The notes under the pieces were generated by a model. It searched no databases. It saw only the letters and a program-made list of their open reading frames with translations, and had not been told where the DNA came from. Of a DNA stretch of 64,000 nt, positions 38,916 to 46,660 are shown in pieces (the first letter of the stretch is position 1; every line of letters starts with the position of its first letter). The position numbers and the translations under genes were made by a program. The DNA is from Verrucomicrobiales bacterium (GTDB lineage: Bacteria > Verrucomicrobiota > Verrucomicrobiia > Verrucomicrobiales > DEV007): NCBI GenBank assembly GCA_002698785.1, contig PAAG01000051.1:236713-300712 (forward strand). Direction: 5' to 3'.

Positions 38916-39128
38916 TCAGAGCTTCGGGGGAAGGTCGCCACCTGCGATTCGTTCCCAATTTTCGATCACATCGCGACGCGAGAAGAGGGTTAATCGGCCT
39001 CTGCGAACCAAAGGTTTCAGCCTGCCTGCCTTGATAGAGTCCCGAACGAGACTTTCAGAGCCATACAGGGCGATGACATCCTTTAGACAGATTCCGAGGG
39101 GTTGTGATGGGTCAGATGATTTCTCCAT
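38916..39128 (-). CDS. Excisionase/HTH_17-like DNA-binding protein
   Basis: Seventy-residue protein with a MerR/excisionase-type winged helix: LGICLKDVIALYGSESLVRDSIKAGRLKPLVRRGRLTLFSRRDVIENW. Such proteins bend DNA and direct recombination, or regulate replication genes. The ATG at 39128 is chosen as the start; further upstream in-frame codons encode sequence without family resemblance. It is the first gene of the replication module and could be the directionality factor for the serine recombinase or a copy-control protein. Confidence 0.72.
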   Translation of the reverse strand: MEKSSDPSQPLGICLKDVIALYGSESLVRDSIKAGRLKPLVRRGRLTLFSRRDVIENWERIAGGDLPPKL

Positions 39129-39469
39129 GATTACGAAGAACTTCCTTTCATCTTTTTCTGGAGGATTTTTATGGAGAAAAATCGGATTTTTCCTCGAAAA
39201 ACAGCACAAGTCTCTGTCAGGTAGGGGCTTGAATGCGGGACTCACCAACGGGAACCGACTAATAAGCTCATCACTTGACACTTTGGTGATTAGGCATTCT
39301 GTCAAAACCACTTCCCCGACAACATTCGGATTTTTTCCGAAATAAATGTTCGTTCCGCTCAAAGCTTGGAGGCGTTGTCAGCGAATCCCGTGGTGGTGGT
39401 CAGTGTTCAGCCATGAAGCCTGCTTCGACCTTCCAATGCGTCGAATCACACGGAGAATCAGTGTGCCAG

Positions 39470-39600
39470 TCCAACGCAAAAATTCATTCCCCGTAAAGGA
39501 CTCGATCATTCCAAGTCCACACACTCCCTTTAGGGGGTGTGGACTGGACCGAGTCCTTGTCCAAGACACAGTCCAAGCTTGGACTGGACTATCAAGTCGA
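39470..39600. repeat. AGTCCA/TGGACT repeat cluster, candidate origin or res site
   Basis: The 535-bp gap between 39129 and 39663 has no convincing gene. It contains a cluster of AGTCCA-type motifs in both orientations. Notable are an inverted repeat GTCCACAC (39515-39522)/GTGTGGAC (39537-39544) and the perfect 16-bp palindrome AGTCCAAGCTTGGACT (39570-39585). It lies between the replication genes and the resolvase gene, where an origin with iterons or a resolvase site would be expected. Confidence 0.55.
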
Positions 39601-39663
39601 TCGCGATTTTTGGGCCTGAATCTCGACGGAGAATCGGACCAAGCCAGTCTAACTGATATACGG

Positions 39664-40317
39664 TTAGACGGAGCATCCCCCCCGCAGGACACTTCGCACC
39701 TTCTGCACCGTGTTCGTGGAAACCCCGCAGATTGCCGCCGTATTCCTCACGGATTGCCCTCCCTTCAGTTGACGGACCACCTTGGGGTATTTCTCCAGCA
39801 GCGTTTCTCGTGAGACTCCAGAGCCTCTGGGGCGACCGATGTGCTTCCCCTGCCTCCGGGCTTGCTCCATGCCGGAGATCACCCGCTCTCGCAGGGTTTC
39901 CCGCTCGGCAAGGGCCATCTCGGCGAGGAGGCTGAACATCATTCCGACCGCTGGATTCCTCTTCCCGCTGGGAAGGAGCGTTTCTGCTCGCTGAGAGTGC
40001 CAATAGAGCGAGACTCCCAGTTCCGTCAGTTCTTCGAGAAAGGTGTGGGCGACAGAATTTTTGCGGGCGATCCGTGATACCTCGTGGACGAGGACTTTCT
40101 GAATCCGCCCGCTATGGGCCAGCTCGATGATTCGGTTGATGCCGCTTCGCTTAGCCCGGTCCGCTGCTCCGCTGACGACCTCCTCGCAAATTTCAACCAC
40201 CTCCCAGCCCTCTTTCCCCGCGTGCTCTCGCAGTTCCTCAATCTGACGAGTCGTCTCCTGCTTATTGGTGGAGACTCGGACGAGAATGGCTACAGGGATG
40301 GAGGATGTTTTCGGCAA
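39664..40317 (-). CDS. Small serine recombinase (resolvase/invertase)
   Basis: Resolvase-type recombinase, 217 residues. The catalytic domain (about 8-145) contains AILVRVSTNKQ with the nucleophilic serine, VLVHEVSRIAR, and SLLAEMALAERETLRERVISGMEQARRQGKHIGRP; a C-terminal helix-turn-helix binds DNA. Likely roles are resolving multimers of the excised element or DNA inversion. The only start near the domain is a TTG at 40317 without a clear Shine-Dalgarno. The 18-bp box at 40462 lies 145 bp upstream. Confidence 0.9.
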   Translation of the reverse strand: MPKTSSIPVAILVRVSTNKQETTRQIEELREHAGKEGWEVVEICEEVVSGAADRAKRSGINRIIELAHSGRIQKVLVHEVSRIARKNSVAHTFLEELTELGVSLYWHSQRAETLLPSGKRNPAVGMMFSLLAEMALAERETLRERVISGMEQARRQGKHIGRPRGSGVSRETLLEKYPKVVRQLKGGQSVRNTAAICGVSTNTVQKVRSVLRGGCSV

Positions 40318-40461
40318 GGTAATGGGGGTGAAAGCTGTTCTGGAAAACGTTCCTCAAAAAGGGGTGGGTTTTCGGGGAACAGTCTTTCGCCACTTTTCCG
40401 ACCTCCAAACCAGCATTCTGAGGTGGCGGGAGGACCAACCCTTTTGGGGGAACACTTTTAA

Positions 40462-40479
40462 TTTTATACACACGTAAAT
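40462..40479. promoter_or_regulatory. 18-bp box shared with 56616-56633 (copy 1)
   Basis: TTTTATACACACGTAAAT is identical to the copy at 56616-56633. Both lie between divergent genes. On the minus strand both also share a CAA triplet at the same distance upstream and a TATAAAA element, so it may be a promoter plus operator read by a common element-encoded regulator. Confidence 0.5.
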
Positions 40480-40538
40480 TGATTGCAAGGATAACCGACT
40501 TTTTCAGCAAGCATTGACATGGCGAGTATCGTCGAGGC

Positions 40539-40739
40539 ATGAAATTTCGAACCCACCAAGAGGCTCACGCTGCGATGATGCGTGCGGCAGAGAGAGAATT
40601 CAGGGAGAACTTGAGACTTCCGCGACTCACGATCGTGAAGAACCAAGGGGAAGGAACATTCTCCGTTGTCCGAGGCGAGACAGACCCGGAAAACGGCATG
40701 ATCGCTCCTGTCACTACAATCGGAATCGATCGCGAGTAG
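40539..40739 (+). CDS. Small hypothetical protein, 66 residues
   Basis: Unrecognised protein with a helical, Arg/Glu-rich first half (MKFRTHQEAHAAMMRAAEREF) and a beta-like second half with QGEGTFSVVRGE. No known motif. It ends 1 bp before the start of the nuclease gene, so the two are probably translated together; an antidote, chaperone or regulator for the nuclease are possibilities only. It lies 60 bp after the shared 18-bp box. Confidence 0.6.
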   Translation: MKFRTHQEAHAAMMRAAEREFRENLRLPRLTIVKNQGEGTFSVVRGETDPENGMIAPVTTIGIDRE

Positions 40740-40740
40740 G

Positions 40741-41592
40741 ATGGCCGGATTGAAGTCTTTGAGCCGGAGGCAGGGGGAGATCGGAGTCGGCGACTACCTG
40801 CGCTCCACGATGCCCGAGACCGAGTTCAGGGCCTCACACCCGAACCACTTCCGCCGATGGGAGGATGCCGTGGTGGACGGCGTCTCGCTTGATCTCATCG
40901 AGGCCGACTTCGGCGGCGGCTCGGGGAACGAGTTGCAAGGCGACCCCCCAAAGTTCTGCGCGGCCTATTCTTCGTCGGCTCTTTGCGCCAATGTCTTTGG
41001 GCCTGCCCGGTCTTGCCCCGGCTGGCTGCACTTCGACGGGTTGCACGGGTTCACGGAATTCCAGTTCGAGAAGAAGCTCGTCACCGGTCTCGGGGGGACT
41101 CCTCCGAATCTCGATTTTGTCGCGACCTCTCCCGACTCCATCCTCGCCGTCGAGAGCAAGTTTTTGGAAACCTTGGGAAGGAAGGTCCCGAAGTTCGCCG
41201 ACAGCTATCGGCGGGCTTATGCCGGGTGCGGCTGCGAACGTCTCAACGCTGCCTACGAAGCCGTGGCATTCGGCGAAGTCTCGTTCTCCTCGCTGGACGC
41301 CGCGCAGCTCCTCAAGCACGCCTTGGGCATCGTTTGCTACCGGAACCATGCAGGAGCAGTGCCCTCCTCACTCTATCTTGGATATGTCTTCTGGGAGCCG
41401 GAGAACTGGCGCGATTTCCGAATCTTTCGGCAGCATCGCGAAGAATTGGAGCAATTCTCAGCCCTGATCGAGAGAAGCAAGGTCGAGTTCCGGCCACTGA
41501 GCTACCTCGATTTGTGGGACTCATGGCGATCACGCTCCGAGAGCCGAACACACGCTCTTTCTGTGGAGCGACGTTATCGGCTTACCCTCTGA
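40741..41592 (+). CDS. PD-(D/E)XK restriction endonuclease-like protein (PGN_0703-like)
   Basis: Predicted nuclease of 283 residues. The catalytic core is visible as FEKKLVTGLGGTPPNLDFVATSPDSILAVESKFLE: an upstream Glu, the Asp in PNLDF, and the E-x-K pair in VESKF. The surrounding aromatic-rich segments (GLGYVFWEP-like, WRDFRIFRQHREEL) resemble PGN_0703-type putative restriction enzymes. It could act in restriction with the operon downstream or alone. A minus-strand gene separates it from that operon, so co-transcription is uncertain. Confidence 0.72.
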   Translation: MAGLKSLSRRQGEIGVGDYLRSTMPETEFRASHPNHFRRWEDAVVDGVSLDLIEADFGGGSGNELQGDPPKFCAAYSSSALCANVFGPARSCPGWLHFDGLHGFTEFQFEKKLVTGLGGTPPNLDFVATSPDSILAVESKFLETLGRKVPKFADSYRRAYAGCGCERLNAAYEAVAFGEVSFSSLDAAQLLKHALGIVCYRNHAGAVPSSLYLGYVFWEPENWRDFRIFRQHREELEQFSALIERSKVEFRPLSYLDLWDSWRSRSESRTHALSVERRYRLTL

Positions 41593-41611
41593 GGGGGGAA
41601 GGCTTCCTGCT

Positions 41612-41932
41612 TCAACCGCCCTGCTCCGGCTCCGGCTCCGGCTCCGGCTCGTAGGAGATTAGTCTTGCCCAGCTCGGACGAAGTTCCTCGGGATCAAACT
41701 CCTCCACCGGCTCCCATTCCCAGCGATCCGCGCCACAAATCTGACATGGAACTTCCTCGCCCTTTCGTGCAAAGCTCTTCAGCTTGCCGGGATCGTAAAA
41801 CACCCGCTTGTCCTCCACTTCCTCGATCCCGAAGTTTCCGCAACATGTGAACCGCACGAGGCGAAGCTGATCATCGGGGAAAAGCACAGCCCCTTCGGCC
41901 CTCATGGCTTCGCGTTGAACTTCGATCTTCAT
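41612..41932 (-). CDS. Small zinc-ribbon-like hypothetical protein
   Basis: Unrecognised 106-residue acidic protein. Two cysteine pairs (FTCCGNFG and VPCQICGADRW) suggest a zinc ribbon. The C-terminus is a Glu-Pro repeat encoded by a tandem hexanucleotide array (41623-41650), so its length may vary by replication slippage. It is transcribed against the flanking defence-like genes, from the interval that should also carry the SNF2 gene promoter. No function is assigned. Confidence 0.6.
   Translation of the reverse strand: MKIEVQREAMRAEGAVLFPDDQLRLVRFTCCGNFGIEEVEDKRVFYDPGKLKSFARKGEEVPCQICGADRWEWEPVEEFDPEELRPSWARLISYEPEPEPEPEQGG
41623..41650. repeat. Tandem hexanucleotide repeat (GCTCCG)
   Basis: Four full units plus a partial one of GCTCCG on the plus strand, inside the 3' end of the zinc-ribbon-like gene, where it encodes alternating Glu-Pro. 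Slippage would change length by two residues per unit without a frameshift. Confidence 0.85.
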
Positions 41933-42074
41933 TTTTCCGCTCGGTTAAAATTCCCGAAAGGAAAGATAACCTGAAAGGTCACCGAGTGCGAATTTCACGT
42001 GGGACCGACCTTGAACGGTTCGCAGCTATCCGTTGACCCCGGAGGCCGATTCCGGTAGAAAAACTCCTGCCTGA

Positions 42075-44975
42075 ATGACGCCCTACCACGCGAGCTATTA
42101 TGCCCATGAATTGACGAAACGATGCCCCTCGGACAGCATCGAAAAGCTCGCTGGCACTCTGATCGACGCACAGGTGGACATGAACCCGCATCAGGTCGAT
42201 GCAGCGCTCTTCGCCTTCAAATCCCCTTTCTCGAACGGAGCGATTCTCGCCGACGAGGTCGGACTGGGTAAGACGATCGAGGCGGGACTGGTGCTCTCCC
42301 AGCAGTGGGCGGAGCGAAAGCGCCGAATTCTCCTCATCATGCCCGCGAGCCTGCGGAAGCAGTGGAACCGAGAACTGGCCGAGAAATTCTTTCTGCCCTC
42401 GAAGATTCTCGAAGGACAAAGCCTGAAGAAAGAGATCGCGAGCGGGAACCCGAACCCCTTCGACGACGCTGAGAATCTTGTGATTTGCTCCTACCAGTTC
42501 GCGGCAAGGAACTCCGAGATGGTCATGATGGTCCCGTGGGACCTCGTGGTCCTCGACGAGGCCCACCGGCTCCGCAATGTCTACAAGAGCGGAAACAAGA
42601 CCGCTCGCGCCCTCCGAGATGCCCTGACGAATCGACGGAAGCTCCTGCTCACGGCAACACCACTCCAGAACTCTTTGATGGAACTCTACGGGCTTACCTC
42701 GTTCATCGACGAGTTCGCGTTCGGAGATGAGAAGAGCTTCCGCTCGCAGTATGCGCGGTTGGGCGAGGAGAATTACGGAGAGCTGAAGGCCAGACTGGCT
42801 CCCTTCTGCCAGCGCACCCTCCGTCGTCAAGTGGTGGAATACATCAGCTACACCAATCGCGAGGCGATCACTCGGGAATTTACTCCGTCGGACGACGAGC
42901 AGGCGCTCTACGACATGGTCAGCGATTACCTGAGGCGGGAGAGTCTGAATGCCCTTCCTGCCAGCCAGCGGTCCCTCATGACACTGGTGATGCGGAAGCT
43001 ACTCGCTTCGTCCACCTTCGCGATTGCTGGTGCCCTCGACTCTTTGGCGCGAAAACTGAGGGGCCGTCTCGATGAAAACGAAGCTCTCATCCGAAGCTCT
43101 CAGAATTCGATCAGTGAAGACTGGGAGGAGTTCGAGGAAGTGGCCGAGGAATGGCCGGAGACGCCTTCTCAGCCATCCGAAGGCGAAGCACAGGAGTCAC
43201 CGCCCACGGACGACGACCTCAAGCCCCTTACGCCCGAGGAGGTCGCGGCGATCGAAGCGGAGATTTCGGAGTTGGAGCAGTTTCGAGACCTCGCCGAGTC
43301 GATCACCCAGAACGCCAAGGGGGAGGCCCTGATTGAGGGACTAAAGTCGGGTTTTGCCAGACTCGAAGCTTTGGGCGCAGCGAAGAAGGCAATCATCTTC
43401 ACCGAATCTCGCCGCACGCAGGACTACCTCCTACGACGCTTGTCCGAGACGCCCTACGCCGAGCGTATCGTCCTGTTCAACGGCTCCAACAGCGACACCA
43501 AGTCGCGGGAAATCTACGCGAAGTGGAAGGTCGAACACGAGGGGGCGGATCGAATCACCGGCTCGCGGACAGCGGACATGCGGTCTGCCTTGGTGGACTA
43601 CTTCCGCGACGAAGCCGATCTCATGATCGCGACCGAAGCCGCAGCGGAGGGAATCAACCTTCAGTTCTGCTCGCTGGTCGTGAACTACGACCTCCCTTGG
43701 AACCCTCAGCGCATCGAGCAACGGATCGGTAGATGTCACCGCTATGGGCAGAAGTTCGATGTCGTTGTCGTGAACTTCCTGAACAAGGCAAACGCTGCCG
43801 ACCAGCGAGTCTACGAATTGCTGGACGAAAAACTCCAGCTCTTCAATGGAGTCTTCGGGTCCAGCGACGAGGTGCTCGGGGCCATCGAGAGCGGCGTCGA
43901 TTTCGAGCGAAGGATCGTCGAGATTTACCAGAACTGCCGGACCACCGAAGCGATCGAGGCAGAGTTTCAGGCGTTGCGGGAAGAGCTGGAGACACCCATC
44001 AACGAGCGGATGCAGGAGACCCGGCAGCAGCTCTTGGAAAATTTCGATGCCGAGGTCCACGACAAGCTGCGGGTAAACCTTCGCGAAGGAGAGCGTTATC
44101 TCGACCGCTACCAGCACCTGCTCTGGAGTCTCACGGAGTTCGTGCTCCGCGATCGGGCGGCATTCTTCCCTAGAGAGCACGCCTTCGTTCTAGGAACAAA
44201 TCCGTGGCCGGAGGTGAAAGGCATTCCCACCGGACGCTACGAGATGTCGAAGGAGGTCGAGCACTACCACCGGTATCGCTTGAACCATCCGCTGGCGAAG
44301 CAGGTCGTTGCCGAGGCGATTACAGGGGACCTCCCTTCTGCCCAGCTCACGATCCACTACACCGACGATCCGCAGCGAGTCGGTATACTCGAAGACCTCG
44401 TAGGGAAAAGCGGGACGCTGGCAGCTCGTTTCTTCTCCGTGTCGGCTGGCGATGTAGAGGATCATATTCTGTTTGCTGCTATCACCGACGACGGCACGCA
44501 GCTCGACGAAGATCAATGCCATCGTCTTCTCCAGATACCGAATCCCAAAGTAGATGAGATTCCCGATGAATATGGCGTGGCTGATTTGTCGGTAGCCCTA
44601 GCCACCGCAGAGAAGGGAGTGATCGCGGCAATCTCCGCGCGGAATGCACAGTTTTTCGAGGAGGAGAGGAGAAAGCTCGACGGGTGGGCAGATGATCAGA
44701 TCGCTGTTCTCGAAGCGGAACTTCGTCAGACCAAAACGAAAATCCGCGACCTGCGGAACGAGGCCAGAAAAACCGCCGAGCTGGAGGAACAAGCCCGGAT
44801 TCAGCGCGAAATTCGGGACATCGAGAGGAAGCAAAGGCGACTTCGGCAGAACATTTTCGAGGCAGAGGACGAGATTCTCGAACGGCGCGACAAGATGCTC
44901 GACGAAATCGAAGCACGGCTGGCGCAGGAAACCACCACGCGAGACTTGTTCACCGTGCGTTTCTCGATTATCTGA
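42075..44975 (+). CDS. SNF2/RapA-like DNA translocase
   Basis: Superfamily 2 helicase of 966 residues. Lobe 1 has Walker A in DEVGLGKT (about 60-67), the DEAH box DEAH (161-164) and a motif III in LLLTATPLQNS. An acidic, probably flexible insertion (about 330-410) precedes lobe 2, which ends in motif VI QRIEQRIGRCHRYGQ (about 545-559). The C-terminal 400 residues include a long coiled coil near 850-940. SNF2 enzymes with this layout occur in DISARM (DrmD) and other restriction-linked operons. It is the first gene of a tight five-gene operon and probably moves along DNA to sense or remodel invaders. Confidence 0.9.
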   Translation: MTPYHASYYAHELTKRCPSDSIEKLAGTLIDAQVDMNPHQVDAALFAFKSPFSNGAILADEVGLGKTIEAGLVLSQQWAERKRRILLIMPASLRKQWNRELAEKFFLPSKILEGQSLKKEIASGNPNPFDDAENLVICSYQFAARNSEMVMMVPWDLVVLDEAHRLRNVYKSGNKTARALRDALTNRRKLLLTATPLQNSLMELYGLTSFIDEFAFGDEKSFRSQYARLGEENYGELKARLAPFCQRTLRRQVVEYISYTNREAITREFTPSDDEQALYDMVSDYLRRESLNALPASQRSLMTLVMRKLLASSTFAIAGALDSLARKLRGRLDENEALIRSSQNSISEDWEEFEEVAEEWPETPSQPSEGEAQESPPTDDDLKPLTPEEVAAIEAEISELEQFRDLAESITQNAKGEALIEGLKSGFARLEALGAAKKAIIFTESRRTQDYLLRRLSETPYAERIVLFNGSNSDTKSREIYAKWKVEHEGADRITGSRTADMRSALVDYFRDEADLMIATEAAAEGINLQFCSLVVNYDLPWNPQRIEQRIGRCHRYGQKFDVVVVNFLNKANAADQRVYELLDEKLQLFNGVFGSSDEVLGAIESGVDFERRIVEIYQNCRTTEAIEAEFQALREELETPINERMQETRQQLLENFDAEVHDKLRVNLREGERYLDRYQHLLWSLTEFVLRDRAAFFPREHAFVLGTNPWPEVKGIPTGRYEMSKEVEHYHRYRLNHPLAKQVVAEAITGDLPSAQLTIHYTDDPQRVGILEDLVGKSGTLAARFFSVSAGDVEDHILFAAITDDGTQLDEDQCHRLLQIPNPKVDEIPDEYGVADLSVALATAEKGVIAAISARNAQFFEEERRKLDGWADDQIAVLEAELRQTKTKIRDLRNEARKTAELEEQARIQREIRDIERKQRRLRQNIFEAEDEILERRDKMLDEIEARLAQETTTRDLFTVRFSII

Positions 44976-45006
44976 AACTCCTCATTTTTTAGGAACCCAG
45001 CCCACT

Positions 45007-46656
45007 ATGCCTATTCAACAACCTGAGAATCAGAGTCGCAAATACGAGGCGCTTTTCTCCGACATCAACGAGGGACGTGTGAAAATCCCTCAGTTCCAAA
45101 GGGATTTCGTGTGGGGGAAGGATCGATCCGCAGCGCTCATCGACAGCCTGATTAAAGGGTATCCGATCGGGACATTCATCCTCTGGAAAACAAAGGAGCG
45201 TCTCCGCCACATGCGCGACCTTGGAAATGTTTCCCTCCCCGAGCCTCCCAGTGGCGATTCAGTCTCCTACGTCCTCGACGGGCAGCAGCGCCTGACCTCA
45301 CTTTTCGCCGTCCGAAAAGGGGTGATTCTCTCCAGAGATGGGGTCGAGATCGACTACCGCGACATTGCGATCAATCTCGACCTCGACACCGAGGAAGAGG
45401 AACAGGTAGTCGTGACAGATATTCCCGCCGACACTGACGATACCTACATCTCCGTCCACCAGCTTCTGACGGCGGAGCTTTCCGATTTTGTGGAACAGTT
45501 TCCTGACTACATCAAGAAGATCGACTACTACCGCCAGAGGCTCACGACCTACGACTTCTCGACCATCGTCATCGACGGCTACCCCATCGATGTGGCTTGC
45601 GATGTTTTTACACGGATAAACACAGGTGGAAAGCCGCTTACACTCTTTGAAATCATGGTCGCAAAGACCTATGATCACGAAAAGGAATTCGACCTCTCGC
45701 GGGAATATGACCACCTGATTCAGTCACCTGTGGAAGGTCAAAAGGACCTTACTGCTGCCGGATACGATACGGTTCCGAATGTGACTGTGCTTCAATGCAC
45801 TGCGGCGATCATTCTACCGGGGGACATTAAACGGAAAGAAATTCTAAAGATAGAAAAAGCCGATTTCATCGAGGCATGGTCGGAGACGAAGAAAGGAATT
45901 TTTTCTGCGATCGACTGGCTCCGCTCCAGCATGAATGTCTCGGTGTCCATGCTGCTTCCCTACAACACGCTTCTGATCCCCCTGACTTACTTCTTCGTGA
46001 AGAACAAGCACAAGCCGCCGACGCAGAAGCAGGACGCCCTTCTGAAGCAATATTTCTTCTGGGCTGCGCTCACCAACCGATACACCTCCTCAGTCGAGAC
46101 GAAGATCGGCGACGACAAGAAGCGCATCGACCAGATTTTGGAGAAGGAGCCGCCCAAGTATCCCAAGGACGAGCTTCACATTCACGCCGACGATCTGGCG
46201 TGGAGAAGGTTCAGCACCGGCGACGCCTTCTGCACCGCCGTCTTGTGCCTCTACGCGATGCAGCGCCCGAAGTCTTTCCAGAACAATGGAGAGCTTCGCT
46301 TGGACAACTCGTGGCTCCAGAGGTCGAACAGCAAGAATTACCACCACTTCTTCCCTCGTGCCTTCCTGAAGAAGGACGAGGAATACGACTGGGCCGCCGA
46401 CGAGATCAACGTGGTGACGAATATCACCCTCGTGGACGACTACCTGAACAAGCGGGTCATCAGCGCTCGTCCCCCGAGCGAATACATCGCCGACTTCGAG
46501 GAGGGCAACGACCAGCTTGCGAAAGCGCTGGAATCCCACCTCATTGCAGACACGGCGACGTTCGGGATCGACGACGACGATTACGAGACCTTTGTCGAAG
46601 CGCGAGCCAAGCTCGTCGCCGAGCATCTCAACAAACTTCTCACCCCCGGCCAATAG
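45007..46656 (+). CDS. GmrSD-like DUF262-DUF1524 protein
   Basis: Type IV restriction-like protein of 549 residues. The N-terminal DUF262 domain has IPQFQRDFVWGKDRSAALIDSLIKGYPIGTFILW (about 27-60) and YVLDGQQRLTSL (about 88-99), the ParB-like nucleotide-binding signatures of GmrS-type proteins. The C-terminal DUF1524 region contains YHHFFP (about 445-450), an HNH-like nuclease motif, with N and H downstream. The ATG at 45007 follows the SNF2 stop by 31 bp; upstream in-frame sequence is a shadow of the SNF2 gene. Known relatives cleave modified phage DNA in an NTP-dependent way. Confidence 0.87.
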   Translation: MPIQQPENQSRKYEALFSDINEGRVKIPQFQRDFVWGKDRSAALIDSLIKGYPIGTFILWKTKERLRHMRDLGNVSLPEPPSGDSVSYVLDGQQRLTSLFAVRKGVILSRDGVEIDYRDIAINLDLDTEEEEQVVVTDIPADTDDTYISVHQLLTAELSDFVEQFPDYIKKIDYYRQRLTTYDFSTIVIDGYPIDVACDVFTRINTGGKPLTLFEIMVAKTYDHEKEFDLSREYDHLIQSPVEGQKDLTAAGYDTVPNVTVLQCTAAIILPGDIKRKEILKIEKADFIEAWSETKKGIFSAIDWLRSSMNVSVSMLLPYNTLLIPLTYFFVKNKHKPPTQKQDALLKQYFFWAALTNRYTSSVETKIGDDKKRIDQILEKEPPKYPKDELHIHADDLAWRRFSTGDAFCTAVLCLYAMQRPKSFQNNGELRLDNSWLQRSNSKNYHHFFPRAFLKKDEEYDWAADEINVVTNITLVDDYLNKRVISARPPSEYIADFEEGNDQLAKALESHLIADTATFGIDDDDYETFVEARAKLVAEHLNKLLTPGQ

Positions 46657-46660
46657 AGCG

